DNA of 21,355 nt from CAZSHX01 sp964606895 (GCA_964606895.1 CAZSHX010000080.1:1-21355), one strand, 5' to 3'; counted from the first letter of the stretch, positions 7,835-16,661 are shown. Made by a program: numbers and translations. Notes: generated by a model from the sequence alone, not told the origin.

Positions 7835-7885
7835 ATATAAAAACATACTATGGAAATTAAATTACCACAGGTTGTTCCAATTTAT

Positions 7886-9205
7886 TTATGTGCCTGCATT
7901 ATAATCGTTAATATAAGCAAGTTGTTCCGGTGTGAGAGTGTCAATATCAATACCCATTTTATGAAGTTTGGTTTTTGCGATGAATTCATCCTGATCGGTA
8001 GGAATATCAAGTACTTCAATAGGAATTTTCTGACCTGCGGAGTGCATCTGAGCCAAACTGAGATGTGCCATAAACTGATTAGCAAATGACATATCCATAA
8101 CTTCAGACGGATGACCTTCGGCGGCGGCAAGATTAACAAGTCTTCCCTGAGCAAGAAGATAAATCTTTTTGCCGTTTTTCAAAGTGTATTCTTCGCAATT
8201 CGGACGGATTGTTCTTTTGCCGACGGATACTTCTTCGAGTTCTGGAATGTTGATTTCAGCGTCATAATGACCGGTATTGCAAACTATGGCTCCTTCGCGC
8301 ATGGCTTCGAAATGCTGTTTGCGGATAACGTCTTTCACTCCGGTTGCAGTAACGAAAACGTCACCAACTTTTGCGGCTTCGTCCATCGTTAAAACTCCAT
8401 GTCCTTCCAAAGTAGCTTTCAAAGCGGCAGAAGGTTTGATTTCGGTGCAGAATGTGTTTGCTCCGAGTCCTTTTGCTCTTTTGGCAACGCCCGAACCGCA
8501 ATGACCGTGACCGACAACTACGAAATTCTTTCCGGCAAGCAAAACTGATGTAGCCCTGAGAATACCGTCCAATGTTGACTGACCTGTTCCGTAAACATTA
8601 TCAAAATCCCATTTTGTTTCTGTGTCGTTAACGGCATAAACGGGATAATAGAGTTTACCGGCTTCGGCTCTGGCACGAAGGCGGTGAACTCCGGTAGTTG
8701 TTTCTTCGGTTCCGCCGATAACAAAGTTTTTAGCCATATCTACATAGTTTTCGTGAACCGTATTGATAAGGTCGCAACCGTCATCTAAAGTTAAATGCGG
8801 GGGAACATCAATTGTTCTGTCAATGCACCAGTAAAAATCAGCACCGTTGTCGTACCATGCATAAATCGAAACACCATCGGCGGCTAATGCGGCGGCAACT
8901 GCATCGTGAGTTGACAGCGGATTGCATCCCGACCAGGTAATTTCTGCTCCGGCGGCTACGAAAGTACGGATTAGAACCGCGGTTTCTTTGGTTACGTGCA
9001 GGCATCCTGCAATTTTATAACCTTTGAATGGTTTTGTTTTGCTGTACATTTCTCTCAAGTGCATTAAAACCGGCATTCTTGATTCTGCCCATTCTATAAG
9101 ACTTCTGCCTTCGTCGGCAAGGGCAATATCGCGAACGCAATATTTTCCGGGAACTTCCGAAAAACTGCCTGTTGCTTTCTTAGGTGGATAATTAAATTCT
9201 GACAT
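7886..9205 (-). CDS. ahcY: Adenosylhomocysteinase (S-adenosyl-L-homocysteine hydrolase)
   Basis: A 439-residue NAD-dependent enzyme that reversibly splits S-adenosylhomocysteine into adenosine and homocysteine, removing the inhibitory product of methyltransferases in the cytoplasm. Visible hallmarks: CLHVTKETAVLI at 68-79, VNDTETKWDFDNVYGTGQS at 192-210 with the catalytic lysine region, the Rossmann NAD loop GHGHCGSG at 232-239, CNTGH at 309-313 and NLAAAEGHPSEVMDMSF at 358-374. Length and the TGQS motif fit the shorter archaeal/thermophile-like bacterial form rather than the longer form with an insertion. The NAD loop has H where Y or F is usual (GYG). AAAGG lies a few bases before the start. 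It follows metK by 36 nt on the same strand, a methyl-cycle operon. Confidence 0.97.
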   Translation of the reverse strand: MSEFNYPPKKATGSFSEVPGKYCVRDIALADEGRSLIEWAESRMPVLMHLREMYSKTKPFKGYKIAGCLHVTKETAVLIRTFVAAGAEITWSGCNPLSTHDAVAAALAADGVSIYAWYDNGADFYWCIDRTIDVPPHLTLDDGCDLINTVHENYVDMAKNFVIGGTEETTTGVHRLRARAEAGKLYYPVYAVNDTETKWDFDNVYGTGQSTLDGILRATSVLLAGKNFVVVGHGHCGSGVAKRAKGLGANTFCTEIKPSAALKATLEGHGVLTMDEAAKVGDVFVTATGVKDVIRKQHFEAMREGAIVCNTGHYDAEINIPELEEVSVGKRTIRPNCEEYTLKNGKKIYLLAQGRLVNLAAAEGHPSEVMDMSFANQFMAHLSLAQMHSAGQKIPIEVLDIPTDQDEFIAKTKLHKMGIDIDTLTPEQLAYINDYNAGT

Positions 9206-9241
9206 TTTTGGTACCTTTCAAGTTAAAATTTCTATTTTTTA

Positions 9242-10387
9242 TTACATTGTTTTTAATAAATCAACCAAATCAAGCTGTTCCCAGGGAAGATGGGGTTTGC
9301 CGAAATGACCGTAGGCGGCTGTCTGGCGGTAAATCGGTCTTCTTAAATCAAATCTTTCGATGATGCCTTTGGGAGTGAGGTCAACATTAGTTCTAACGAA
9401 ATCTGCGATTGTTTTTTCACTGATTTTTGAAGTGCCGTGTGTTTCAACATGGATTGAAATAGGCTGAACTACACCGATGGCATAAGAAAGCTGAATAGTA
9501 CATTCTTTTGCTATTCCTGCGGCAACGATGTTTTTGGCAAGGTGACGTGCGGCATAAGCGGCAGAACGGTCAACTTTTGTTGGGTCTTTACCCGAAAATG
9601 CACCGCCTCCGTGTGGAGCTTTTCCGCCGTATGTATCAACGATAATTTTTCTTCCTGTAAGACCAGTGTCGCCGTGCGGACCGCCGATAACAAAACTGCC
9701 TGTGGGGTTAACATAATACTTAGTATTTTCGTCAAGATATTTTGCAGGGATTACTTTTTTAATAACATTTTCAATAATATCTGCTTTGATTTTTTCCTGA
9801 GTCACGTCGGGGTCGTGCTGAGTGGAAACAACAACAGTATCAACACGCAAAATTTCGCCTGTTTCTGAATACTCAATCGTCACCTGAGATTTTGAATCGG
9901 GGCGAAGATAAGGCATAAGTTGATTATTGTTTTTGCGAATATCTGCAAGCAATTCCACAAGTTTATGTGAATACATAATAGTTGCAGGCATAAGCTCCTC
10001 TGTTTCACTGCATGCATAGCCAAACATCATCCCCTGATCGCCTGCACCGCCGGTATCAACACCCATCGCAATATCGGATGACTGCTGGTTAATAACGTTT
10101 ATAACACTACAGGAATTTGCGTCAAAGCGGTATCCGTCTTTGTTGTAGCCGATGTCTGCGATAACTCCGCGAACTAAAGTCTGCAAATCTATATAAGTTT
10201 TTGTTGTTATTTCTCCACCTACGATAATTAAACCGGTTGTTGCATAACACTCGCATGCAACGCGGCTGTACGGGTCGTCTTTTAACATGGCATCAAGAAC
10301 TGCGTCAGAAACCTGATCGCAAATTTTATCGGGATGCCCTTCGGAAACCGATTCCGAAGTGAACAAATATGTGTTTTCGTAGTTCAT
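9242..10387 (-). CDS. metK: S-adenosylmethionine synthase (methionine adenosyltransferase)
   Basis: A 381-residue cytoplasmic enzyme forming S-adenosylmethionine from methionine and ATP. Its family motifs are all present: GHPDKICDQ at 17-25 (ATP and metal binding), GAGDQG at 114-119, GPHGDTGLTGRK at 236-247 and the P-loop-like GGGAFSGKDPTKVDRSAAY at 260-278. Length is normal for bacterial MetK. An AAAGG ribosome-binding site precedes the ATG at 10385-10387. It lies 78 nt downstream of the nucleotidyltransferase and 36 nt upstream of ahcY. I looked for a SAM-type riboswitch in the 78-nt leader and saw none; the leader is almost entirely A and T. Confidence 0.97.
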   Translation of the reverse strand: MNYENTYLFTSESVSEGHPDKICDQVSDAVLDAMLKDDPYSRVACECYATTGLIIVGGEITTKTYIDLQTLVRGVIADIGYNKDGYRFDANSCSVINVINQQSSDIAMGVDTGGAGDQGMMFGYACSETEELMPATIMYSHKLVELLADIRKNNNQLMPYLRPDSKSQVTIEYSETGEILRVDTVVVSTQHDPDVTQEKIKADIIENVIKKVIPAKYLDENTKYYVNPTGSFVIGGPHGDTGLTGRKIIVDTYGGKAPHGGGAFSGKDPTKVDRSAAYAARHLAKNIVAAGIAKECTIQLSYAIGVVQPISIHVETHGTSKISEKTIADFVRTNVDLTPKGIIERFDLRRPIYRQTAAYGHFGKPHLPWEQLDLVDLLKTM

Positions 10388-10465
10388 ATTTACCTTTCTG
10401 CGATAAATTATTATTTTTTACAATCTTAATCTTTTATTGTCGAATTTATGATCGTTTTATTCATT

Positions 10466-11446
10466 CTATATATCGAAATTTATTTCGCTTGAGTTACCCA
10501 CATTCAATTTATAAAAATGTCCTTTTACTATTGCATTATTTCCTATGATGGAGCCATTTAGCAATGAAGAATAGACATTTGCACCATCGCTTATGATTGA
10601 ATCGCGGATTATGCTGTCCTGAACAATCGCACCTGAAGCTACAGTAGCATAAGGACCGATAATTGACCTGCTGACTTCTGCATCTTTAGCAATAAAAACA
10701 GGAGGAATGATTACGGCATCTTTATATACAGCGTGTGTTGAAGCTTTTTCGAGTAAGAATTTATTGGTAGAAAGCAGAGTTTCGGGTTTTCCGCAATCGT
10801 ACCAGCCTTCAACGGGAAATGTTTTGAATATTTCACCTTTTTCAAGCATCATCTGCAAAGCATCAGTAAGCTGATACTCGTCTCTGGTTTTGATGTTATT
10901 ATCAATCAGATAATTCAGACTTTCTTTTAGCAATTCAGGGTTTGCTATATAGTAGATTCCAACTATTGCGAGATTTGAAATCGGAATTTCGGGTTTTTCT
11001 ACAAAATTTTTAATATTTCTGTTTTCATCAACTTCGACGACACCGAACCTACGAGGGTCATCCACCGATTTCACACCGATAGCAGAACAATTTTGGATGG
11101 TTGCCTGTTTGACATTTGCATCAAAAATTGTATCCCCCAGAATTATCATAATCGGGTCTTTGTCAAAAGTATGCTGAGCCACCCAGATTGCATGACCAAG
11201 TCCGAGCGATTCTCTTTGAGGAACGAAAGTAATATCAATTTTGTAATTCTTTTTTACATATTCCTGGACAAGCTTGCCCATGTAGCCTGTTATAATGGTG
11301 GCTTTTTCGATGCCCTGCTCGATTAGTGCATCAAGAATGTGGGCAAGGATAGGTTTGCCCGCAACGTTCAAAAGAACCTTGGGAAGTGTGTAAGTATGCG
11401 GTCTTAGTCGCATTCCAACGCCTGCAACAGGGATTATAGCTCTCAT
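10466..11446 (-). CDS. NDP-sugar pyrophosphorylase (sugar-1-phosphate nucleotidyltransferase) with left-handed beta-helix tail
   Basis: A 326-residue enzyme of the RmlA/GlmU-like superfamily that couples a sugar-1-phosphate to an NTP. Residues 1-235 form the nucleotidyltransferase domain: signature GVGMRLRPHTYTLPK at 9-23, metal-binding LGDTI with D105, VEKPE and GWYDCGKPETLL, the last typical of long-form glucose-1-phosphate thymidylyltransferase-like proteins. The last 75 residues show isoleucine-rich hexapeptide-like repeats (IIGPYA, GAIVQDSIIRDSIISDGANV, SIIGNNAIV) of a left-handed beta-helix. The nucleotide and sugar (glucose, mannose or other) cannot be fixed from the sequence. It is the first gene of a same-strand run with metK and ahcY. 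Confidence 0.9.
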   Translation of the reverse strand: MRAIIPVAGVGMRLRPHTYTLPKVLLNVAGKPILAHILDALIEQGIEKATIITGYMGKLVQEYVKKNYKIDITFVPQRESLGLGHAIWVAQHTFDKDPIMIILGDTIFDANVKQATIQNCSAIGVKSVDDPRRFGVVEVDENRNIKNFVEKPEIPISNLAIVGIYYIANPELLKESLNYLIDNNIKTRDEYQLTDALQMMLEKGEIFKTFPVEGWYDCGKPETLLSTNKFLLEKASTHAVYKDAVIIPPVFIAKDAEVSRSIIGPYATVASGAIVQDSIIRDSIISDGANVYSSLLNGSIIGNNAIVKGHFYKLNVGNSSEINFDI

Positions 11447-11486
11447 AAATCAATTATTTAATTGAAAAAGTTTAAAATAAAGAATA

Positions 11487-11494
11487 CAAAATTA
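11487..11494 (-). promoter_or_regulatory. Candidate -7 element for the nucleotidyltransferase-metK-ahcY run
   Basis: On the minus strand this reads TAATTTTG, fitting TAnnTTTG, about 40 nt upstream of the start at 11446. No convincing -33 element is seen at the right distance. Confidence 0.3.
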
Positions 11495-11580
11495 CGAATT
11501 TTTCCACAATTTATTTCTTGAATTTAGTGATATTGTGCTTTTGAATCAAAACACTTAAGCAAAAAGTGAATGATAGCGGA

Positions 11581-12300
11581 TTAAGCAAATTTACCTTTGA
11601 GTGCACCCGTAGAAATGTCAGGTATCAGAAAATTATTCTTGTTTCCACTGCTTTCTGAAGATTGAACGGTCTTTTTGTAAACATCAAGTTTATTTGATTT
11701 TAATACAGATTCTTTCGAACCTGAGGTTTTGCTTGCTGTTGTCGCTTTTTCCTGTCTGGCTATTGCAATTGTGTTGTCTGCCGAAGAGGCAACACTACGG
11801 TCTTGCGAAGAAGGATCGGCAGGAGCAAGTGCGGCACGTTTGACCTGTTCCATTTTCTGAATTGTGCTTTGAAGATTACTTGAGTCGGCAGATGTATCAA
11901 TTTTAACTTCTCCGCCAACGGCATATTGATTTCCATCAGGACCTATCTGATAAGTATAGGAAGCACCACCGCGAACAAGACCTCCCCCTGCAGAAATATG
12001 AGCCTGCTCGTGTGCTTTAACTTTTTGGTCAATTTTTTTCAAATCATCAACTGCTTTTTGCTGTTCGGAAGTAATTTTTTTGCCTGTAGCCGTGTAGGAT
12101 ACTTCTGATTTATTTTTTGAAGTTCCTTTTATATCTTTTTTGTCTTCTTTTGTCTGTTTGGGATAGCCGGGAATGTTTTCTTCTTTTTTGGCAATACCCG
12201 CCACTGCGGCAATCTGATAATTTGAATTATTGTTCAGAGCTGCTTTACCAAGCCAATCATTTCCATATAGGTTAGCCGATATTAATTGTATTTCGGGCAT
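11581..12300 (-). CDS. Putative zinc metalloprotease, SprA-related (CJM1_0395-type) family
   Basis: A 239-residue protein with a conserved core at about 75-172: KVKAHEQAHISAGG with the zinc motif HEQAH (H97, E98, H101), SYTYQIGPDGNQYAVGGEV (a possible third ligand in GGEV), and RAALAPADPSSQDRSVA. This combination is characteristic of the family annotated as SprA-related or putative metalloprotease CJM1_0395; despite the name it is not the T9SS translocon protein SprA. The core is flanked by low-complexity, lysine- and serine-rich segments (40-75 and 180-239). No signal peptide or membrane segment is seen, so location and substrate are unknown. It stands alone, 134 nt upstream of the nucleotidyltransferase on the same strand. 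Proteolytic activity is inferred from the motif. Confidence 0.75.
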   Translation of the reverse strand: MPEIQLISANLYGNDWLGKAALNNNSNYQIAAVAGIAKKEENIPGYPKQTKEDKKDIKGTSKNKSEVSYTATGKKITSEQQKAVDDLKKIDQKVKAHEQAHISAGGGLVRGGASYTYQIGPDGNQYAVGGEVKIDTSADSSNLQSTIQKMEQVKRAALAPADPSSQDRSVASSADNTIAIARQEKATTASKTSGSKESVLKSNKLDVYKKTVQSSESSGNKNNFLIPDISTGALKGKFA

Positions 12301-12452
12301 TTTCCAAAATAAATACTAAATAATTAGAATCCGACAGAATAATTATCGGCTGATTTTTCAAGAACTTGAGGAAGATGTTACCAAAATTTATTCGTTTTTC
12401 ACAATTGAATTTCTTTCATCTTTTTTTGTTGCATCTTCTTCATCATTTTGCT

Positions 12453-12570
12453 CAAAAGATGCAATTCTTATCGCCCTCGCAAAGAATGGAGAGGGCAGGG
12501 GTGAGGTTGACCAACTATCAAAGTACGATTACGAAAAAAATAAACGAAAGAAAAGATTATTTATAGCTAT
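12453..12570 (+). repeat. Dispersed 120-bp repeat, copy 2
   Basis: Second copy of the element at 6137-6256: CAAAAGATGCAATTCTTA, CGCCCTCG, GAATGGAGAGGG, GGGGTGAGGTTGA, AACTATCAAAG, AAATAAACGAAA, TTATAGCTATA. The hairpin head has decayed in this copy (CCCTCGCAAA opposite AATGGAGAGGG), while the GGGGTGAGGTTGA block is kept. Confidence 0.65.
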
Positions 12571-12629
12571 AATAATAAGGTAATATATTGCATATTTAAA
12601 ATTTGAATTTCTTATTCTGTGAAAAATAT

Positions 12630-12669
12630 AATACTATGCCAAAATAAATACCTTGACAGACGTAGTATT
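12630..12669. promoter_or_regulatory. Inverted repeat AATACTA...TAGTATT, possible PadR operator
   Basis: AATACTATG at 12630-12638 is mirrored by CGTAGTATT at 12661-12669 (8 of 9 paired positions). The right arm lies between the -33 and -7 elements of the padR promoter. PadR proteins often repress their own genes, so it is a candidate operator, although the 22-nt spacing between the arms is wider than usual for this family. Confidence 0.3.
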
Positions 12670-12683
12670 TTTGATTATCTTTG
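12653..12683 (+). promoter_or_regulatory. Bacteroidota-type promoter of the padR unit
   Basis: TTG at 12653-12655 (within TTGACA), a 20-nt spacer, and TATCTTTG at 12676-12683, an excellent fit to the Bacteroidota consensus TTTG-N19-21-TAnnTTTG. It lies about 37 nt upstream of the padR start. Confidence 0.6.
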
Positions 12684-12719
12684 TTTTGTTATTTGTTTCA
12701 GAATTGAAAAAAGATATTT

Positions 12720-13040
12720 ATGAATATAAACTCAAATTTAATAAGAGGTCATATTGACACTATAATTCTAAACTTGTTGGAATATGGTGATAAGTATGGC
12801 TACGAAATATCTAAAATAATTGCTGTTCAAACAGGGGGAGAATATGAAATTAATGAAGCAACTTTATATTCAAGCTTAAAAAGACTTGAAAAAGATAAAT
12901 CCATTATCTCCTATTGGGGTGATGAGACTCAAGGAGGAAGGAGAAAATATTATAAAATTACTGATGACGGTAAAAAAGTATTAATCCAAAATATCCTTGA
13001 TTGGGAATTTACAAAAAAAATTATTTCTAAACTTATATAA
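12720..13040 (+). CDS. PadR-family transcriptional regulator
   Basis: A 106-residue winged-helix DNA-binding protein. It shows the family's arrangement: LIRGHIDTIILNLLEYGDKYGYEI at the N-terminus, a recognition region TLYSSLKRLEKDKSII, then the wing with GGRRKYYKITDDGK. It is of the short type that lacks the long C-terminal dimerisation helices of PadR subfamily 1 (only about 20 residues follow the wing). PadR proteins mostly repress neighbouring genes in response to small molecules or stress. It starts just after a good promoter, and its stop is 10 nt before the next gene, with which it forms a two-gene unit. Confidence 0.92.
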   Translation: MNINSNLIRGHIDTIILNLLEYGDKYGYEISKIIAVQTGGEYEINEATLYSSLKRLEKDKSIISYWGDETQGGRRKYYKITDDGKKVLIQNILDWEFTKKIISKLI

Positions 13041-13050
13041 AAGGTAACTT

Positions 13051-13776
13051 ATGAACAACAAACTGATGTCGCACCTGGACAAAATTTTTGGTCCTTATGC
13101 CGATTTGAATAATGTAAAAGACTTAAAAGAAGAGCTTTACTCGGATTTACTCGAAAAAATGAATGATTTTCTAAGTCAGGGAAATAATGAGGAAAGTGCA
13201 TTCGAGAAAACTATCAATTCGATTGGTGATGTGACCGAACTGATTGAGGAAATCTGCGACAATACAAGGGCTTTGCAAATGCTAGTCGGTATGGATTTTT
13301 CAATGTCACCTCTGAAGAATTCCGATTTGAGTAGCACGAGCATTATTGACGGAAAATTTAATTATTCCGACATGAGAGGAACCAATTTCAGCAAGTCAAA
13401 CCTTAAAGGCAGTCAATTCAAATGTTCAGATTTGACAGGTTGCTCTTTCGATGGAGCCGACCTGACAGATGCCGTATTTAATAAGTCAGATTTGAGCAAA
13501 TCAACTTTTGTAAATGCAAAAATTGATAAGACAAAATTTAATTTATCAGAATTGAAAGGAATATCATTCGAGGGGCTGAAGATAACGGGAGCGAACTTTG
13601 ATTATGCGGTACTAAAAAACACAAGCTTTAAAAATTCGGTTCTGATAAATGTATCTTTTAAAGCAGATGTTAAAAAAACTGATTTCGATGGAGCCGCAAT
13701 GGACAAACTCACTTATGCTCTTCTCAAGGGTTATAACGCTAATCTAACAAACGTTAGGATATTGGATATGATGTGA
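13051..13776 (+). CDS. HAAS-like/permease-prefix N-domain fused to pentapeptide repeats
   Basis: A 241-residue protein in two parts. Residues 1-72 are helical and end in INSIGDVTELIEEI, matching the HAAS/DUF1700 or permease-prefix domain that is commonly encoded right after padR genes. Residues about 83-230 are pentapeptide repeats of the A(D/N)LXX type (NSDLSSTS, NLKGSQF, DLTGCSF, ADLTDAVF, DLSKSTF and so on), which fold as a right-handed quadrilateral beta-helix. No membrane segment is seen, unlike usual HAAS proteins, which carry membrane segments. AAAGG stands before the ATG. The PadR partner is expected to control it, and the HAAS-like part may interact with PadR or anchor a signalling complex. 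The role of the beta-helix is unknown. Confidence 0.82.
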   Translation: MNNKLMSHLDKIFGPYADLNNVKDLKEELYSDLLEKMNDFLSQGNNEESAFEKTINSIGDVTELIEEICDNTRALQMLVGMDFSMSPLKNSDLSSTSIIDGKFNYSDMRGTNFSKSNLKGSQFKCSDLTGCSFDGADLTDAVFNKSDLSKSTFVNAKIDKTKFNLSELKGISFEGLKITGANFDYAVLKNTSFKNSVLINVSFKADVKKTDFDGAAMDKLTYALLKGYNANLTNVRILDMM

Positions 13777-13897
13777 TTATCAAAGATCAGGAGTTGCCTC
13801 ATGATATGTTATATTGATTGATAATAATATACAAAGTTGAAGACGGCAGAAAGGAGTTTGTGTAGTATAGAAAAATTCAAACAAATAAATATTAATA

Positions 13898-16661
13898 CTA
13901 TTTCCCGACAATCACCTGATAAGCTATAATTTCTCCGTTGTTGCTGATTTTAATTATGTAAATTCCTGTAGTTAAATCGGAAGTATCGATCATATAAGTT
14001 CCGGCTTCAATTGTGACTTCGTTTTTGAGCTCAACATCAGAAATTTCTTTCAGAGCAACTTTATGAATGTTTCCGAGTATGTCATGCAAAGTTACTTTTG
14101 ATTCAAATTTAATTCCTTGGGTTGAATACAACTGATACGGAATAAATACTTTTCCCTCAACCGGATTGGGATAGGGCAATCCCGTGAAAATTCCTTGTTT
14201 GAACGGTAAATCAGATGTTTTAAATTTCAGTCGGAAATCACAACTTGAACTACCCGAATAAGTATTTGCCAAACCAAATATTTTCATGGGAATTTTATGT
14301 TGCGAACAAACATCGGGTATAAACAAAGTATCGGTTAATTTGCCTAATGAATTCGGAGAAGAGCAGACTATCAAGCCACGTGAATTCATTGCAGGAATAT
14401 CAAAATCAAATTGGCTTGGTGGAATTGAAAAATTTTTATTGAATCTGAAAAAAGCATCTTTCAAGATATAATCTTGAGGAGAATTATTCCTGATTGTCAG
14501 ATTTTTGCAAATGAAATTGCCAAAATATGTTGAATCAAAAGAAAATATACCGTTATAGGGAAGACCCTCGAAAGTCAAAATATCTTTAGAAGATTTAATT
14601 TCTACTAATATCGTATCCGAAAATGACACGCAACTATCGGCCGTAATCCCTTTTACGTAGTATTGTCCTGATTTTGTTATTCTTAATTTATTTTGATTTT
14701 CATCTGAAATTTTACCGGAAGCAACATCAAACCATTCATAAAAAATCATTCCGGAGTAGGCAGTTAACTCGACGGTATCGCCGCTACAGAATGAATCTCC
14801 TGTTTTAGTAATGTTGATTTTTTCAGTATTAATTTCACCGACAAGAATTTCAGCGTATCCGGTGCAACCATTTGAATCAACAACAGTAACTGAGTATTGC
14901 CCTCGTTTTGGGATTGAAATACTTGAAGAAGTTTCATTAGTTGACCACAGGCAGGAACGAAAATTTCCGTTCAAACACAGTTTACCGCGTTTGCCCGAAC
15001 ACGGAAGAGAAATAATTTTAATATCTGGCTTTACAGACAGAAAAATATAAACAGTAAAATTAGTTTGGTAAATTGTTCCATCTTCTGATTTGGCGGTTAC
15101 CGAATAAATTCCGCTATTTGAAACGACTATTGATTGAGTTTGCTCGCTTGTTGACCAGATATATTCAGAAAATCCGGCATCAGCAAAAAGTGTCAAAGTA
15201 TCTTGCTCGCAAATTGAATTAGTTCTTGCAGTGATTTTTATTCGTGTGAATTCTTTTTTAATCTCCTGATCTGTCAGAGCTTTGCAGAATATTTTAACTT
15301 CATCCATTGAGCCGATGAACCGAGTGGAAGTTATATTTCCGCTTTCCCACCAACTTCGGTTAATTCCTGCATGATTTCCATAAATATCAACCGTTTGATT
15401 TGCCTGCCCGACAAATTTACCGTCAATATACGCTTTGGTAATTCCCTTGCTAAAAGTCATACAGTAATAAACCCAGCGGTTGCCGTCTTTTGCAGGGTCG
15501 AAATCTATCGTTATCTGGTCGTCATGCAAATGGGAGCCAACCGCGAAGTTAATCCAAGTTCGTTCGGGGGGATTGATATGATTATAATGATTTGTTATAC
15601 CAAGCCAGCCTTTTTCCCAGTCACCAAACCAAATATAATCATCACCGTGAGGTAAGGAAAAGCCTTCATATTTGACCCATAAACTGAGTGAAAACTCATT
15701 CAAATTTTTAAAATCTATCATTGGCAGAATAATATGGTCACCGGTGCTTTCATTTTCTCCCCTTCCGGTAAAGTGGAAAGCCGTACCTTTCCCATCGTAA
15801 CCGGCAACAGGCTGAGGAGTATTCATAATAGTACCGTGATATCCATTGCCGCTTTTGTCATTAGCTGTGGAATCGTCAAAGCTCCAGTATGCAATCAAAC
15901 CGTTATTACATTTTGTAACAAGTTTTTCAATGTCTTTTCTATCAAGTGCTCTGTTATAAACCCGGGCATCGTCCATCATCCCGATAAAACGGGTTGAAGT
16001 GGAAGCACCGTTACCCCACCAATGCCTTCCAATTGCTCCGAGACCTTTAACGACTTTTACAGGTGAATTAATAGAGCCTAACAATATATCATTCTTGTAG
16101 CAGTTGAGCGTTCCGCTTTTGTAGGTCATAGTATAAAGCACCCATTTGAACATATCACTGCTGTCGNNNNNNNNNNTCGAAAGGAGCATTGAAGCACTGA
16201 GAATACTGCCCCTGCGACCCCACTGAAAAACGAATAAACTGCTTTGAATAGTCAATAGTAGGCACTTGCTGGCAATGGTGATGAAATCCCAGCCAACCGC
16301 CATCCCAATCGCCCCACCAGATATAACCTTCGGAAGGTCCGAATTCTGAAAATCCTTCTTCCCAAACCCATATACTGACTGTAAATTCACTCATTGAAGC
16401 AAAATCTATATCAGGCAAAAGAATATGGTCGCCGGTAACTTCGTTAACACCTCTGCCAAGAAATCTGAAAGCTTTCCCCTTGATTCCTGCAACTGATTGA
16501 GGAGAGTTCATTAGTATGCCGTCGTAACCATTCCCGGAATTATCCTTTGCTGTTCCATCGTCAAAACTCCACCATGCAATCAGCCCGGTAGTAATATCCT
16601 GACTTTGCAAAGATAAACAAGAAATCAGACAAAGCAGGAAAACGAGAAAAATCTTTTTCAT
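13898..16661 (-). CDS. Large double-LamG secreted protein with T9SS sorting domain (interrupted by scaffold gap)
   Basis: One gene of about 916 residues broken only by the 10 Ns at 16167-16176. MKKIFLVFLLCL at the start is a signal peptide; I choose the ATG at 16659-16661, with GGAAATAAGA before it, over the TTG at 16673. Two tandem LamG/concanavalin-like domains follow, each opening with GLIA-WSFDD (starting near 16580 and at 15901) and ending with a TSTRFIG-MD motif; they are strongly alike and come from an internal duplication. Next are Ig-like modules with SICEQDTLTL, NGCTGYAE and FCSGDTVELTAY (about 14590-15220), a beta-rich region, and a Por/T9SS sorting domain from about 14188 (GLPYPNPVEG to AYQVIVGK). 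It is probably a surface-bound or secreted carbohydrate- or matrix-binding protein. It diverges from the FGE-like gene and converges with the HAAS-like gene; no clear terminator is seen. Confidence 0.85.
16167..16176. other. Scaffold gap of 10 Ns
   Basis: Ten Ns lie inside the first LamG domain. With the Ns removed, the two halves of the gene join in one reading frame: the left half ends with two bases of a codon and the right half supplies the third. Both flanks show TCG at the junction, so a 3-base overlap is possible. Confidence 0.95.

Larger units (their letters stand above)
7557..7885. other. 329-nt gene-free stretch before the T9SS gene
   Basis: 7557-7690 is AT-rich leader DNA of the T9SS cargo gene with no clear promoter match. 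7693-7800 is a dispersed-type repeat, and 7803-7834 is the ahcY terminator. The rest shows nothing. Confidence 0.6.
12301..12719. other. 419-nt gene-free stretch with repeat and padR promoter
   Basis: It holds a repeat copy at 12453-12570, preceded by a TTGCATCTT-rich segment recalling repeats A and B, and then the promoter region of the padR gene (12630-12683). The open frame at 12366-12566 is repeat sequence and not a credible gene. Confidence 0.65.

Noticed and set aside
10388..10465. SAM riboswitch in the metK leader
   Set aside because: The 78-nt leader is nearly all A and T and shows no paired helices of any SAM riboswitch class.
12366..12566. Open frame of 66 codons on the plus strand
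   Set aside because: It overlaps the dispersed repeat copy 2 and a T-rich stretch; no protein-like features.
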